Origin: Sphaerolaimus hirsutus
Taxonomy: Eukaryota > Nematoda > Chromadorea > Monhysterida > Sphaerolaimidae
DNA length: 64,000 bases
Assembly: GCA_964036195.1 (NCBI GenBank)
Contig: OZ038450.1
Coordinates: forward strand, 16,184,701 to 16,248,700
Direction: 5' to 3'
Each line of letters starts with the position of its first letter. Positions within the stretch are counted from its first letter, which is position 1. The position numbers were made by a program, and so were the translations under genes. Below, piece by piece: positions 53,420 to 64,000 of the stretch. Under the pieces are notes generated by a model. The model saw nothing but the letters and a program-made list of their open reading frames with translations. It did no database searches and was not told the DNA's origin.

Positions 53420-53425
53420 AATAAA
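53420..53425 (+). terminator. Candidate poly(A) signal, aquaporin gene
   Basis: AATAAA lies 174 nt after the aquaporin stop. A second AATAAA is at 53571-53576. Confidence 0.4.
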
Positions 53426-53876
53426 ACAATGTATACCGCATATCTTCGATCGGTTTCCTGGGGAATTATTTGCGTCAGGCTTGTTAGAGGGGGTTACCAA
53501 GTGGAGAAATTTTTACCTCAGATTTTTCAACCACAACTTTACCAACTATCAATTGTTATGAATAATGTTAAATAAACAGGAAATTCTGGCAATTTCTACC
53601 AGTGAAAATTACATGTACCTAATGTGAAAATGCCATGCAAATATATGGGAACACATTATTTTACATAAATACAGATAGGTTACTGTTTGTGCTGTTGTTG
53701 AAGGCAGCCAGCATTTTACCTTTTTCACGCTAATCAAACGGGGGAATTGTTTTTCCTTCCATGTCTGGCATTGGGAAACAATTCTAGGAGAACTGATCGA
53801 GGATTTACGGTAATCCGTTGTCCGCTATTCAGACGGATAACGGTAGGATGTAAGCGCGGTATACAGTCAACAGGCT

Positions 53877-54171
53877 TAGCATTGAAAAAAATCACCAATT
53901 TTTGGAAAATATAATTAAATATAATCTCAGAAAATCTCTCAAGAATAAAATATAATTAAATCTCTCACAAAAAAACGTGGAAAATAGATAAATAGATATA
54001 GATATCAGAATTTGAGAGATTTTATGATATTTTTAAAAATCTCAGAAAATCTCTCAAAAAAAAAAAAATTAAATCTGTCTTGAAAATTGTGGAAAAAATA
54101 TAAATCTCAGAATATCTTATATTTTCTGAGATTTTTTAAATATAAATCTCACAGAGAGATTTTCAATGCTA
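53877..54171. mobile_element. hAT-like foldback M8 (AATCTCAGAAAATCTCTC word)
   Basis: Exact 8-bp duplication AACAGGCT at 53869-53876 and 54172-54179. Tips TAGCATTGAAAA and TTTTCAATGCTA. The interior is made of AAATCTCAGAAAATCTCTC words in both orientations plus TATAATTAAAT. Confidence 0.9.
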
Positions 54172-54311
54172 AACAGGCTATACTTTTCACAAACCCAGGC
54201 TGTTTCGTTGAGAACAAATGAAGTTCCCGCAGGTTCATTACTCTCATTCAACAACAAAAAATTATTACTACCCATTTATACGTCGATCGCTCACCATTCA
54301 CGATTGCCGAT

Positions 54312-54511
54312 TACCGTATTTCTTCTAATAGAACGGCATACCTCCAATAGAACGGCACCTCCAATAGAACCGCATGTTTTGGCACTTTTTTACACCCACG
54401 AAAGAATAGAACAGCAGACTCCAATAGAACGGCACCTCCAATAAAACGGCAGGTAAAAAAATTGACGAAAAAATTGAACGGCGCCGTTCTATTAGAAGAA
54501 ATACATTAATT
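54312..54511. mobile_element. CCGTAT-tip element, type C, short
   Basis: TA|CCGTATTTCTTCTAATAG ... CTATTAGAAGAAATACATTA with CTCCAATAGAACGGCA words; the right tip is mutated. Confidence 0.75.
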
Positions 54512-54795
54512 GGGTAAAAATGGGTATGAAAACATACGAGTTAGCAGCAACCATGTAACGCGAACTCAGTGGCTAAACGATTGATTAAACATCGATAATC
54601 GTAGATAAACCGAAATCTTTTACGCGTTGGGGGATCTTTTTAAGGTAAATTGTCGATACGTAGATAGGTAATTGCATTTTACATTTCCTTCACCGCTACC
54701 TCTACACACTTGTTTCCTCCAGAAAATCAGCACATATTTACAATAAATCAAAGTCCGATAAAATGAGGTCGATAAAATTTCCTTCGTTTCCGACA

Positions 54796-54801
54796 TTTAT
54801 T
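54796..54801 (-). terminator. Candidate poly(A) signal, ABC transporter gene
   Basis: TTTATT on the plus strand reads AATAAA on the minus strand, about 290 nt beyond the transporter stop. Confidence 0.35.
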
Positions 54802-55091
54802 TATATATATTTACAGTATAAATGCAAATGGCCTTACCAAATGCAGAGCTAAATACGAACAACACAATTGTTATAATGCGTTTCTGCAGATCACCCATCA
54901 ACCCGACTTGTAAGTACACCTAGACGACACGAACGATTTTAAAGCTATTTAATAACATTATTTTTACTTCACCATTGTCGATGAAATTTAAACTTCACAC
55001 CTGCACAATTCCGAGAGCAGAACACAAAAAGGAGACATTAACGAGAGCAGACACATGAACACAATGTCAACGTAAACGAAGCCCGTTACCA

Positions 55092-58000
55092 TCACGATTC
55101 CTCCGCAGCTTGTGGTGCGGCGGACTCGCCGTTGCCGCTGTTGCTGGACACTTGCTGCTGCCACAACTCGGCGTACTTGCCATTCAGCGCCAACAGGGCG
55201 TCGTGGCTGCGAGTGTGCGTTCGCCGGATAACACACGCGTTCTTGTACGACTTGTAATAATACCTTAGACGTGTTCTTGTACGATATTCCTTAGACCATT
55301 GACTTCCATAATGTCTGCCGAGTTAACTATTCCCCATCAATTCACCACTACAACGTGAAACGAATTGATACCCCCATAGCCCACCTGCCATTCTCCACGA
55401 TGAGCCCCTTGTCGAGCACGAATATGACGTCGGCGTTGACCACGGTGGACAGGCGGTGCGCGATGGTGAGACTGGTGCGGCCGCGCTGCACGTTCGCCAG
55501 CGACGATTGGATGTTCCGCTCGGTGGCCGTGTCCAGCGCTGAAGTCGCCTGGGGAAATGGGATGGGGAATTATTGGAGGGTGTATGTGGTACAGCGGTGA
55601 CAGTGGCCTGTGCAGCACCCTGTAAAATGTCATACAATGTTGTTTGAAATGTGATGTAAGATGTCAAATATTCACAATTATGTTTTTTATTCATTTTGCA
55701 ATTTTGGATATAAACCTTTGTATCCCTCGGAGCAATTTATGGTCATTCGCTTCAAATAACGCTGGCTGATTCATGCTCAAGCTCAAATTACCTACATTCA
55801 CAAGTGACTGTGTGAAAAACACTGATGAATTTAAACGAGCGCCCTGACGCACCTCATCCAACAATAGGAAAGCAGGTGCCTTAAGGATTGTCCTAGCAAT
55901 AGCCACTCGCTGTTTCTCCCCACCAGACAGCTTCAAGCCGCGCTCGCCAACCACGGTATCGTAGCCTGTGAATGAAGTTGAATTCTACGTATTGAAACTA
56001 GGTTAAACTAGGTAGATAAAAAATATATAAAGTTTACCATCAGGAAAAGACAAGATCTTGTCGTGTATATCGGCGGCGCGCGCCGCGTCGATGATATCTT
56101 CCCTGTCGACGCCGGTGCCCGGCTTGCCGTACGCGATGTTGTAGCTGGTGAGAATGGACTTCAGATGATAATTTTACAAAGGAAATTGAACTGTTTGCCT
56201 AGAACAACTGAACCAATGGCCTAATTCGCACGCCAGCTATTATTCCAAAGTATACTCGGGGGACCGCAAAGTATGCTTCCAAAATTACTTATGTCTTAGT
56301 CGATAACGCGCAAGCAGGATACTTAGGTATGTACACAATTTCATATTTAAAAAGATCAAAAAGAAAAAGGCCGTTCTGAAACGTTTTCTTCTTCTTTTTG
56401 GGACAAATTTGATTTTATTAGCGATCACGTCTTGATGGAGTGTTTCCTTCAGTAACATGCATAGCATGCGGTCCGCCGAGTATAACTGATTGAATACAAA
56501 ATGCACCGAAACCATATTTCAGTAAGGAATGCAAAATGGTAAAAAGCAAAAAGAGCAATACCTTATTGTATCATTAAAGAGGACAGTATCCTGTGGTACA
56601 ACACCAATGTGCTGCCGCAGGGAACTCTGCTTCAACTGCAAATAAAAAGTATAATCAAATAAAATGTGAACCTTTCTTTTCATGATTACATATCTTCTCA
56701 CAAAACTTTCATTTCACTCACCGATCGCACATCCTGTCCATCGAACAAAATTTGCCCATCAGTGACATCATAAAAGCGAAACAAAAGACGCATCAGTGTG
56801 CTTTTGCCAGCGCCAGATGCACCAACCTGAACAAATGTTTTTTTAAATATGAAATTATTGAACTTGTAAATCAAACAAGCGTCAATAAACATGAATTTTC
56901 TAGCGAAGGCTACAAAACAGGAAAATATAATGGTAAATCTATTCTACTTACCAGTGCCACAGACTGGCCGGGATGCACAATAAAATTGAGATTATTCAGA
57001 ACAAGTGGGCCGTCAGGTTTGTACGAGAAAGACACATTTCGAAATTCAATTTCGCCACTTTTCAACTCAAAATCTATAGCAGTCGGAGAATCGTCCACCT
57101 GAAAAAACGCAATGTCAACCAAGAATGTTTCCTATTTTTATTAACACAAACAAACCTCGATGCCTTCGCTGAACAGATCGACCATGTTTTCCACATCTAT
57201 AAAATTCTGCTGAATCATTCTGAAAATTTATGCGACACTCATTACTTCTACCATAATCACTTGAGCAAACCCAAGAAGATCGTTCAAAACAATAGCGCAA
57301 ATGAAAAAAGTCTTTAAAACAACCTGTAATAAGTGCCAAGCCAATTGAGCGGCTGGTACAACTGCATCACATAAGTGGTGAACAATGCAAAGTCACCAAC
57401 TGTGAAGCCATCATCTCCTAAATAGAAAGAAATGCTAAAAATCGATCAGTGTAGTTTTTCACAGAAAATTTGAGCCTAACCATGAACCACCATGTACGCA
57501 CACAGAAGAGCGCCGCCAAGGACACTGATACTGACAACCACTGCTTGCAGGAAATTCAATAGATTCAATGTGGCTATACTGATCCATTCGGATGACTGTA
57601 ATAATGACAAGATAATTATGATACCAGTCACATAAATGTTTCGCTTATGACTTCCACATAAGCCACAAGACCATTTTCAGCGTAAAGAAAATAAGAAAAA
57701 TACAATAAAAATCTTGCCTGATAATCCACGATCGCATCTCGATATCGATTTGTCTCAAATTCCTCAGCATTATAATATTTGACCTGAACAATGGGAATGA
57801 AAAAAGTTTTACTTCTCAAAAGGCCACCTTCAATTTCACAAGGCGAATTTTTGACCCCCAACAAACCGTTTCAAAGTTGAGCAGGGAGTCGACAGCTTTT
57901 GCTCTAGCCTGATTATCTAACAAATTCATAGTACGGCGGAATTTCGTTCTCCATTCCGTTACTGCCACAGTGACAGCTGAAAAGATCAGATTCATTTTAG

Positions 58001-61000
58001 AAGTTAAACAAATTGTCACAGTTTAAAAACCAATGAACCAGTGCAAACAATGAACACACCAAGATAGGCAATCATTGTGACTAGAACAATAATGCCAAAC
58101 CAAACATTGAATGCCGATATAAAGAATACAATAGCAATGACTATGTCAACCAAGGTGGGAATTATAGTGAAGAGAATATATCTGCGGATATTGACTGGTT
58201 ATGTGATAAATATACTAGTTCAGAAGGCACCAGAAAAACCGTCTAAAGCATTTTTGTGAGAATCTGGAACTGGAAAGGTGGCAAAATTCGTAAAACTTAC
58301 TGCAGCAAGCTCGATATGGACGCAGTGCCCCTGTCCATGACGCGCAGAACTTCACCAGTTTTCCTGCCAATGTGCCAGCGCAGCGACAAACTGAGATTTT
58401 ACGTAAAATGTTGTTTGCTTCTATCAAACAATGGATAACATAACTCAGAAGGAAAACTGACGAGTGCAAATGCGCAAAAAGCTCCAACTGCACCTCCCTG
58501 CTGGTGTATTGTTGTATGCCGATCCACAGAAAGGAACGCAGAATGTTCAGAACACCACCGACTGCAAGACAAAAGGACATATTGGCTATGGAATTCGTGC
58601 CAAGCATGTAGCAACCATAACTTTTTAAATATATTTGTCACTTAAAGGTATACTTAACACTTGCATCTTTTATTGTAACTTGTATAGTCTGGCACCTTTT
58701 CAGGCGTTCTCACAGAAGTATCAAAGGTGAACAAAACATCAAAAGTTCGGGGAAAAGTTTCTACAATAAAAAAAACAGAACCAACTTCCGGCGCCGCCTT
58801 GAAACAGCCGCAATCCGACCCACATGCAAATCAGATCCCATCGATATTCCAATACAGTGTGGATACTCTCCGGGTACGTCAGGCTGTTAACTGAAAGTGT
58901 GCAACGGGCGTTTCTGTGAGATATTTAGTGTACAGAGAAAGTTATCTTACTTTGTTTGGCATTTGCAGAAGAGAACCATGTGAGCTGTTATTATGCAAGA
59001 ACAGTCTATGCCGTTAATCCTTGAATAAGTCCCCATGGTAGACATTTTTCGTTTTTATCATCAATATTGATACATAAAATGTCTATGTTGAAAAGTGACA
59101 CAACATCGACCACACATATACCGTATTTCTTCTAATAGAGCGGCGCCGTTCGATTTTTTCGTCAAATTTTTCCCTGCCATTCTATTGGAGGTGCCGTTCT
59201 ATTGAAGGCTGCCGTTCAATTTTTTTTCGTCAAACTTTTTCACACGATTTTCATTTGAACATATTTAGTATTTTAGTGAGACATGGACGACATTTTAATG
59301 TCAGAGCATCAATTTAGACAAAACCAAATGTAAAAACATCCCCTGAATCATAGTTCTGAACACCCTGAATGTTCTCACCACCAATTTTCCAAATATCTTT
59401 TGGCACTCTTACAACGTAATTTCTACCTGCCGTTCTATTGGAGGTGCCGTTATAATAGGAGAAATACGGTACGCATGCATAAAAACATTACCCCTAAACT
59501 AACTGATCTGTTTGAACAAAAGTGGCACAAATAAATTGATAAATCTTCCGGCCACTAGCAGAATGAAGCAAATCAGCACGCGCAATTGAAGCAGGGGGCT
59601 CTTTTTCGGCCAAATATATGGCAAAATCATGCTGAGTTTGTGACTGATATTGCGCCATGTTGACCGATTCGCCCCGTTCGAGGAGGAGCTCAGCCGCTGA
59701 AATTTGAGGGATTTTTTTGTGCAGGAGTTCACTAGCGGGAGGCTGTCCCCCTGATCTGCAGCGGTCTATATTAGCCCCACACTAGCTGGATGTCAACTGA
59801 ATTGATGTCAACTAAATTTGGGTTAATTACCGTATATCCCGAATAAGTCCCCTCTCGAATAACTCCCCACTCTTGTGAGTGTGAGGAAAAAATAACTCCC
59901 CCCTCGAATAACTCCCCCCCCCCACTTTATGGGTAGAAAACATTTCACAACATATCACATTTACAAAAACCGTTTTATGTATTTAATATGTAAATATATG
60001 AATTATTTTGCAGCTAGAGTTCACTAATAATGATTTCACTGCTTGAATTATGCGTTTAGTATTACTTCAAATGATTTTACTGAAAATTCTGACGAAAAAA
60101 TAACTCTCCCCTCGACTAACTCCCCCCCTCAAAAACTTTTGACGGAAAAATCACTCCCCGGAGGACTTATTCGAGGACATACGGTATGTGATTTCAACTT
60201 TCCTATGTAAAAATTAGAGACATTTTATATGCTTAAATTTTTATATAGTGACACTAAATTTTCATTCCAAGTTTCTATTTAGTGTGATGCTTTAAAAATG
60301 TTTTTTTTTGACAAAATATTTTGTGAGTGTTACTTGGACCTCAGCCAATCAGTAAACGGAACACTGACAAATCATTTTCCCCGCGTGTGCATATAAATTC
60401 AGTAAGTACTGTGTGGCATAAATAAATGTGGCCAACGTTTATCTGCCATTTTTTTCCGGCTAAATATTCAAGTATTACAATCTTATTTACCTCACCCTCC
60501 GAAAAACATCCAACAATAGTCGAGTAAGAAACTAAAGCACAAAATTTAGTGTGAAATCTGTACGGCACGACAAATTCTGCCACCCTACCAAAACCTATTA
60601 AACACGTCTGTGTGTGCAGTAGAAGCGAATGCGCTCACAAACATAATTGCTACGTAAGCCAGGCACTTTGTAAATTGCCCGCCCAAACAATAAGTATGGG
60701 TAAATACGCATTTTATGTATACCCGATACTTATAGAAAGTATAAACGTATAAATAAGCGGCATGAACACTGGGCAGTAGGCTTGCTGAAACACCAATATT
60801 GCGGGTAAATAAACATAGACTCAAATACATCTCACTTTGTATTGGTACCACACACACTGGATCGGTGTCGATTCGATTTTACTTCGATTGAGATCGCAGG
60901 ACACCTAGTGCACACACACGCGGCAGTCTCGAAAAGGAATGAATCATTACTGCCATGTCCATTTGAACATGGTTTAGCAACCCGTCAAGGAAAATCTAAA

Positions 61001-64000
61001 TGAAAATCAGGCGCCCTTTTGACTGACATCCGATAAAACAAGATGCCACATGACAACGTTGATTCCCTTTCGACATTGCCGCATGCGCACTTGAAAACTT
61101 TTCTGCTACCTAAATTGAGTTGATACCGAAACCAGTTGACAATAAACCAGCGTGTGGCACCCATAAGCGAAATGTTAAATGGAACTGGAAAACCAAGAAT
61201 ACTTCTAGCAATTTTTTAAAATTGCCAACAAAAACTAATACGTAAGTATAAATGTAGGGTAAACATACATTAATACCAGTATTTTTGGAAAATGTAAACG
61301 TGCCGCACAGTGCTTGAACACGTGGGTCTATAAGAGTTGAAACATGACTATCGCGGGTTCAAAATATGTTTGAATTTAGAATTTTTGAATTACTGTGTTC
61401 ATCAAAAATGTGGCGTCCCCACCGGAAGCGCGAATAACGACAAGATGAAAGAAAGATACCTTTTCAAATTGGGAATAAAATTCGTATTGTGAAATTAATT
61501 TGCTGCAAAATCATTGCTTTTTTTCGCCACTGCACAGTACAGACAACTTTTGACAGAGGTGCATGAAATCATACATCAAGATTTGCATTTCTTTCTCCAG
61601 CCGTCTACATCGAGATAGATTTTTATCCCACCCATATTGTTTCCGAGCCTTTGCTACTCAGGCTGGCCGACACTGTGAGTTATATTCGCTCTACACTAGT
61701 GATGGAAAAGCGCCATGGCGCTGGCGCCTGGCGCTAGCGCCAAAGCAAAAAGCGCCATGGCGCTTGTGGCGCTTGGCGCTAAAACGCTCTGGCGCCATTG
61801 GCGCTTGGCGCCGGCATCTGAGAAAGCGCCATGGCGCTTTTGGCGCTTGGCGCCATTTTCTGGTAGCGCTATTGGCGCCTGGCGCCCGCATTTTAAATGG
61901 CGCCAAAAAAGCGCCAACCATGATTATAAAAATTGTTATAATACCATGAAAATCGACAGTCTAGTTGACCAATTTTGAGAACAACTGTATAGATATTGAT
62001 CAATATAAGTATTTTGGGGCCATTTATATTAATTAAATATTGATTTAATAATAATGGGGGACAAATGGATATTGGGACGTAAAATACTAGCAGACATGTT
62101 GAAATATGTTTACTTTTTACTCATTAGGTCCTCATATTTAAGTGAGGATTATACCGCAATATAGGATTATGGCAAATATTTTCGTGTTTGCTCCAAAAAA
62201 TGTGCTAGGATTATACCCACCTTCATTCATTTAAAGCCTCAACTGATAAACGTTGATAACTAAGTTTATTTTAAAACAAGGACACTATATATCTTCTAAT
62301 GGCCTCAAATAATTTCCCTTTTTGAACAGTTCCCCCCTCAAAAAGGCAAACGAAATCATAATTCCCTGGCTCGATTAATACAAACTTGGGCAAACAGGGC
62401 AATTAGCAAATGCAACATTTACTCTGGGTATATGTATTTTTCGAGTGCATGTAAATATATTTTAACAATAAATTGCTTTGTATAGCAAAGGAAAAACACC
62501 ATGAATTCTCAAAAAAGTCCTCTCTGTAGAATACCTAGAATGTAGAACTGTTAGTCAAATGAGAAAAAAACGTCCCTTAAAAAACTGCACCTTTTAGCTG
62601 TGTGAGGGACAAAGAACTCCCCCATTGAAAGCTTCCCAGTCACAATTTTTGGCTGAAACATATATCCCTGGTATTTTAACAATGTATGAAACATTGTAGT
62701 GGATTGAAAATTGTAGTGGATTGAACTTTAATGGCAAAAGTGAAATCGACTACTACAACATACGCGGCACGTCACAGTTATGAATTCATTATTCTACAAA
62801 TGAAATGCAGATTTTTTTTTGGCGCTGGCGCTATTGGCGCTTGGCGCCATTACCCTCTGGCGCCATTGGCGCTTGGCGCTGGGGTTCAGAAAAGCGCCAT
62901 GGCGCTTTTGGCGCTTGGCGCTATTTTGCTCTGGCGCCATTGGCGCTCGACGCTGGGGGTCAGAAAAGCGCCATGGCGCTTTTGGCGCTTGGCGCTTAAA
63001 GTCTGGCGCTTTTTCCATCACTACTCTACACACATTAGTTAGCCACGGAAATGTCCAAAGCTAAAGAATAACATGATTTAAACAAATTCGAGTTGCCAGA
63101 ATAAGGATTCCGTCAAATACTACTGGTGGAAATCAAAGTAATTCGCAATGGTAAACTCAAATGTCTTTAAAACAAATCGATCTGTGTTGGACAATTCGGT
63201 TGTGAGAAGTTGCGTGAAGGGAACCGCTACCTTCCCCGTTTGCTTAAGCGGCGTTTACACGGTTTCGTGTGCCGACAAAAAAACGAGTGAAAAAGTTCCA
63301 TAATTCCGGAATAAAGTTCCATATCTGCAAGGTAAGACACTGAAGTATACTCACTAGTTCAGTGTACACACATGCCAATTTGTAGATAATTTGCGTGTGT
63401 CGTTCAAGAGTTAAAAGCAAATTACACTTGTCGGTTCGGTTTCAAAACGAAAACCGAACCGACAAATGTAATTTCTTTTTAAGTCGTGAACGACATGCCC
63501 GAATTATCTGCAAATTGGCATGTGTGTACACTCAACTAGTGAGTATACTTCACTGCTTTGTCTTGCAGATATGGAACTTTATTGTGGAATTATGAAACTT
63601 TTTGTCTTCTTTTTTTGTCGGCACAAAATGCAGTGTAAACGCCGCTTTACAGTTTAGAACATAAATACAAGAGGGACAAACTTATGACCACATAACCTGG
63701 GACGTCGAGCCGATTGCAGAAAATCGCCTCCGCAAATAGAGAGAAAAGTAAATACGTTAGTACGAACTTTTCAAAAGTATACGTAATACCGAGAGCTCCA
63801 CAAGGCCAAAGCCCAACCACCGTTGAAACATAACTTTGGCGGGTTCAACACTCACCCTGTGTCTAGCCGCGGGGCTGCTGTAATGCACGGAGTGTCTGTG
63901 TCGCAGGGTGGCCACGCCGGGCGCGCGTAAGCCCAACACGAACACGAGCAGCACGCACAGGGTGTCGACGCAGTACAGGGCCAGCGTCAGGTGGTCGGGC
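55092..64000 (-). CDS. ABCB6/HMT-1-type half ABC transporter (N-terminus off window)
   Basis: Eighteen minus-strand exons join in phase to 698 aa plus stop: 64000-63856 (partial), 59765-59504, 58890-58786, 58561-58462, 58390-58301, 58181-58060, 57976-57867, 57783-57718, 57595-57481, 57417-57324, 57219-57156, 57098-56952, 56826-56722, 56635-56562, 56144-56038, 55965-55853, 55548-55385, 55206-55092. Role by family: homodimeric exporter of heme precursors or metal-thiol conjugates in organelle and endolysosomal membranes. Domains: end of TMD0 ([13 protein letters not shown]), six-helix TMD, then the nucleotide-binding domain. Visible: [15 protein letters not shown] and [17 protein letters not shown] (ABCB6/7 family loops), Walker [10 protein letters not shown] (K481), Q523 in [12 protein letters not shown], signature LSGGEKQR (581-588), Walker B FLLLDE (E606), SALD, H637 in TIAHRLST. 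All catalytic residues are present. TMD0 argues for ABCB6/HMT-1 over ABCB7. About 140-150 residues are missing at the start. One intron (after 57718) uses a GC donor. Confidence 0.95.
56251..56485. mobile_element. TACTCGGCGGACCGC-family MITE (F8), ABC intron
   Basis: TATACTCGGGGGACCGCAAA ... GCGGTCCGCCGAGTATA. The interior is nearly the same as F1 (TTACTTATGTCTTAGT, GGAGTGTTTCCTTCAG); the CRE site is mutated to CACGTCTT. Confidence 0.75.
59119..59471. mobile_element. CCGTAT-tip element, type C, ABC intron
   Basis: TA|CCGTATTTCTTCTAATAGAG ... AATAGGAGAAATACGG|TA with GCCGTTCTATTGGAGG words. Confidence 0.8.
59768..60250. mobile_element. MITE family G fragment beside ABC acceptor, split by type B element
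   Basis: Starts AGCCCCACACTAGCTGGATG and continues with GTCAACT words, as in 32507-32921. It is interrupted by the type B element at 59828-60186. The far end is not resolved. Its tip lies 3 nt from the exon at 59765 on the minus strand. Confidence 0.55.
59828..60186. mobile_element. CCGTAT-tip element, type B, ABC intron
   Basis: TA|CCGTATATCCCGAATAAG ... CTTATTCGAGGACATACGG|TA with TCGAATAACTCCCC words. Confidence 0.8.
60848..61165. mobile_element. MITE family G, copy 2
   Basis: GTACCACACACACTGG ... CCAGCGTGTGGCACCC, with AAACCAGTTGACAATAAACC near the right end as in 32507-32921. Confidence 0.65.
61697..63023. mobile_element. hAT-like foldback M4 made of GGCGCC words
   Basis: Exact 8-bp duplication CTCTACAC at 61689-61696 and 63024-63031. 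Tips TAGTGATGGAAAAGCGCC and GGCGCTTTTTCCATCACTA. The left arm (61710-61920) and right arm (62818-63012) are dense runs of GGCGCC, GGCGCT and GCGCCATGGCGC; the 0.9-kb middle is AT-rich without a gene. Lies in the large first visible ABC intron. Confidence 0.9.
63241..63660. mobile_element. 420-bp near-perfect palindrome with AAGCGGCGTTTACAC ends
   Basis: Arms of about 205 bp meet at CGGTTTCAAAACGAAAACCG near 63445. The ends are AAGCGGCGTTTACACGG and TGTAAACGCCGCTT. No flanking duplication is clear. A related single arm is present at about 23585-23665. Confidence 0.8.

Overview
This is a window of animal (metazoan) nuclear DNA. Three spliced genes can be read exon by exon with matching intron phases, GT-AG borders and family-specific motifs, and a fourth, unidentified spliced gene is probable. 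The remaining sequence, most of the window, is dense with non-autonomous DNA transposons. I recognise no transposase gene, tRNA, rRNA or CRISPR array. The species cannot be named. A TATA box 32 nt upstream of a TCAGT initiator in front of the kinase gene is the usual arthropod promoter layout, which is only a hint.

Genes. (1) 7243-12042, plus strand: complete 9-exon CK1-group kinase of the tau-tubulin-kinase (TTBK/Asator) type, 443 aa, with an unusual Lys/Ser-rich insert in the N-lobe. (2) 16663-17797, minus strand: three phase-consistent exons of an unrecognised Pro/Ala/Ser/His-rich protein with a short leucine-rich helix. A possible first exon lies far upstream at 33159-33254. (3) 48904-53246, plus strand: complete 5-exon aquaporin, 254 aa, AQP8-like. 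(4) 55092 to beyond 64000, minus strand: 18 exons of an ABCB6/HMT-1-type half ABC transporter. Its C-terminus is complete, and about 140-150 N-terminal residues lie beyond the window edge. Aquaporin and ABC genes converge tail to tail, with 1.85 kb between their stop codons.

Repeats. Several families recur. (a) Elements with tips CCGTAT...ATACGG at TA sites, filled with short tandem words; there are three word types, in at least 18 copies. (b) hAT-like foldback elements with 8-bp target duplications. Both arms are built from one short word, and the word differs between families: GGCGCC, GATCCC, AATCTC, GTATAC, AAATC, GCACAAACGCC. (c) A TACTCGGCGGACCGC family at TA sites, two copies of which carry a perfect CRE (TGACGTCA). 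(d) MITEs with ACACACTAG-type or CCACACGCTGG-type ends. (e) A small hairpin family, one copy of which exactly makes up kinase intron 4.

Most striking points: an introner-like intron (9262-9429); a set of elements with family-specific internal words and verifiable 8-bp duplications, two of them nested with empty-site comparison inside this window; and a 1.9-kb foldback at 39009-40904. Stretches without an entry, including 24374-26485, 29378-30294, 31422-32506, 33255-34437, 35903-37026, 44107-45555 and 46374-48903, hold AT-rich sequence and worn repeat fragments in which I see no supportable gene.
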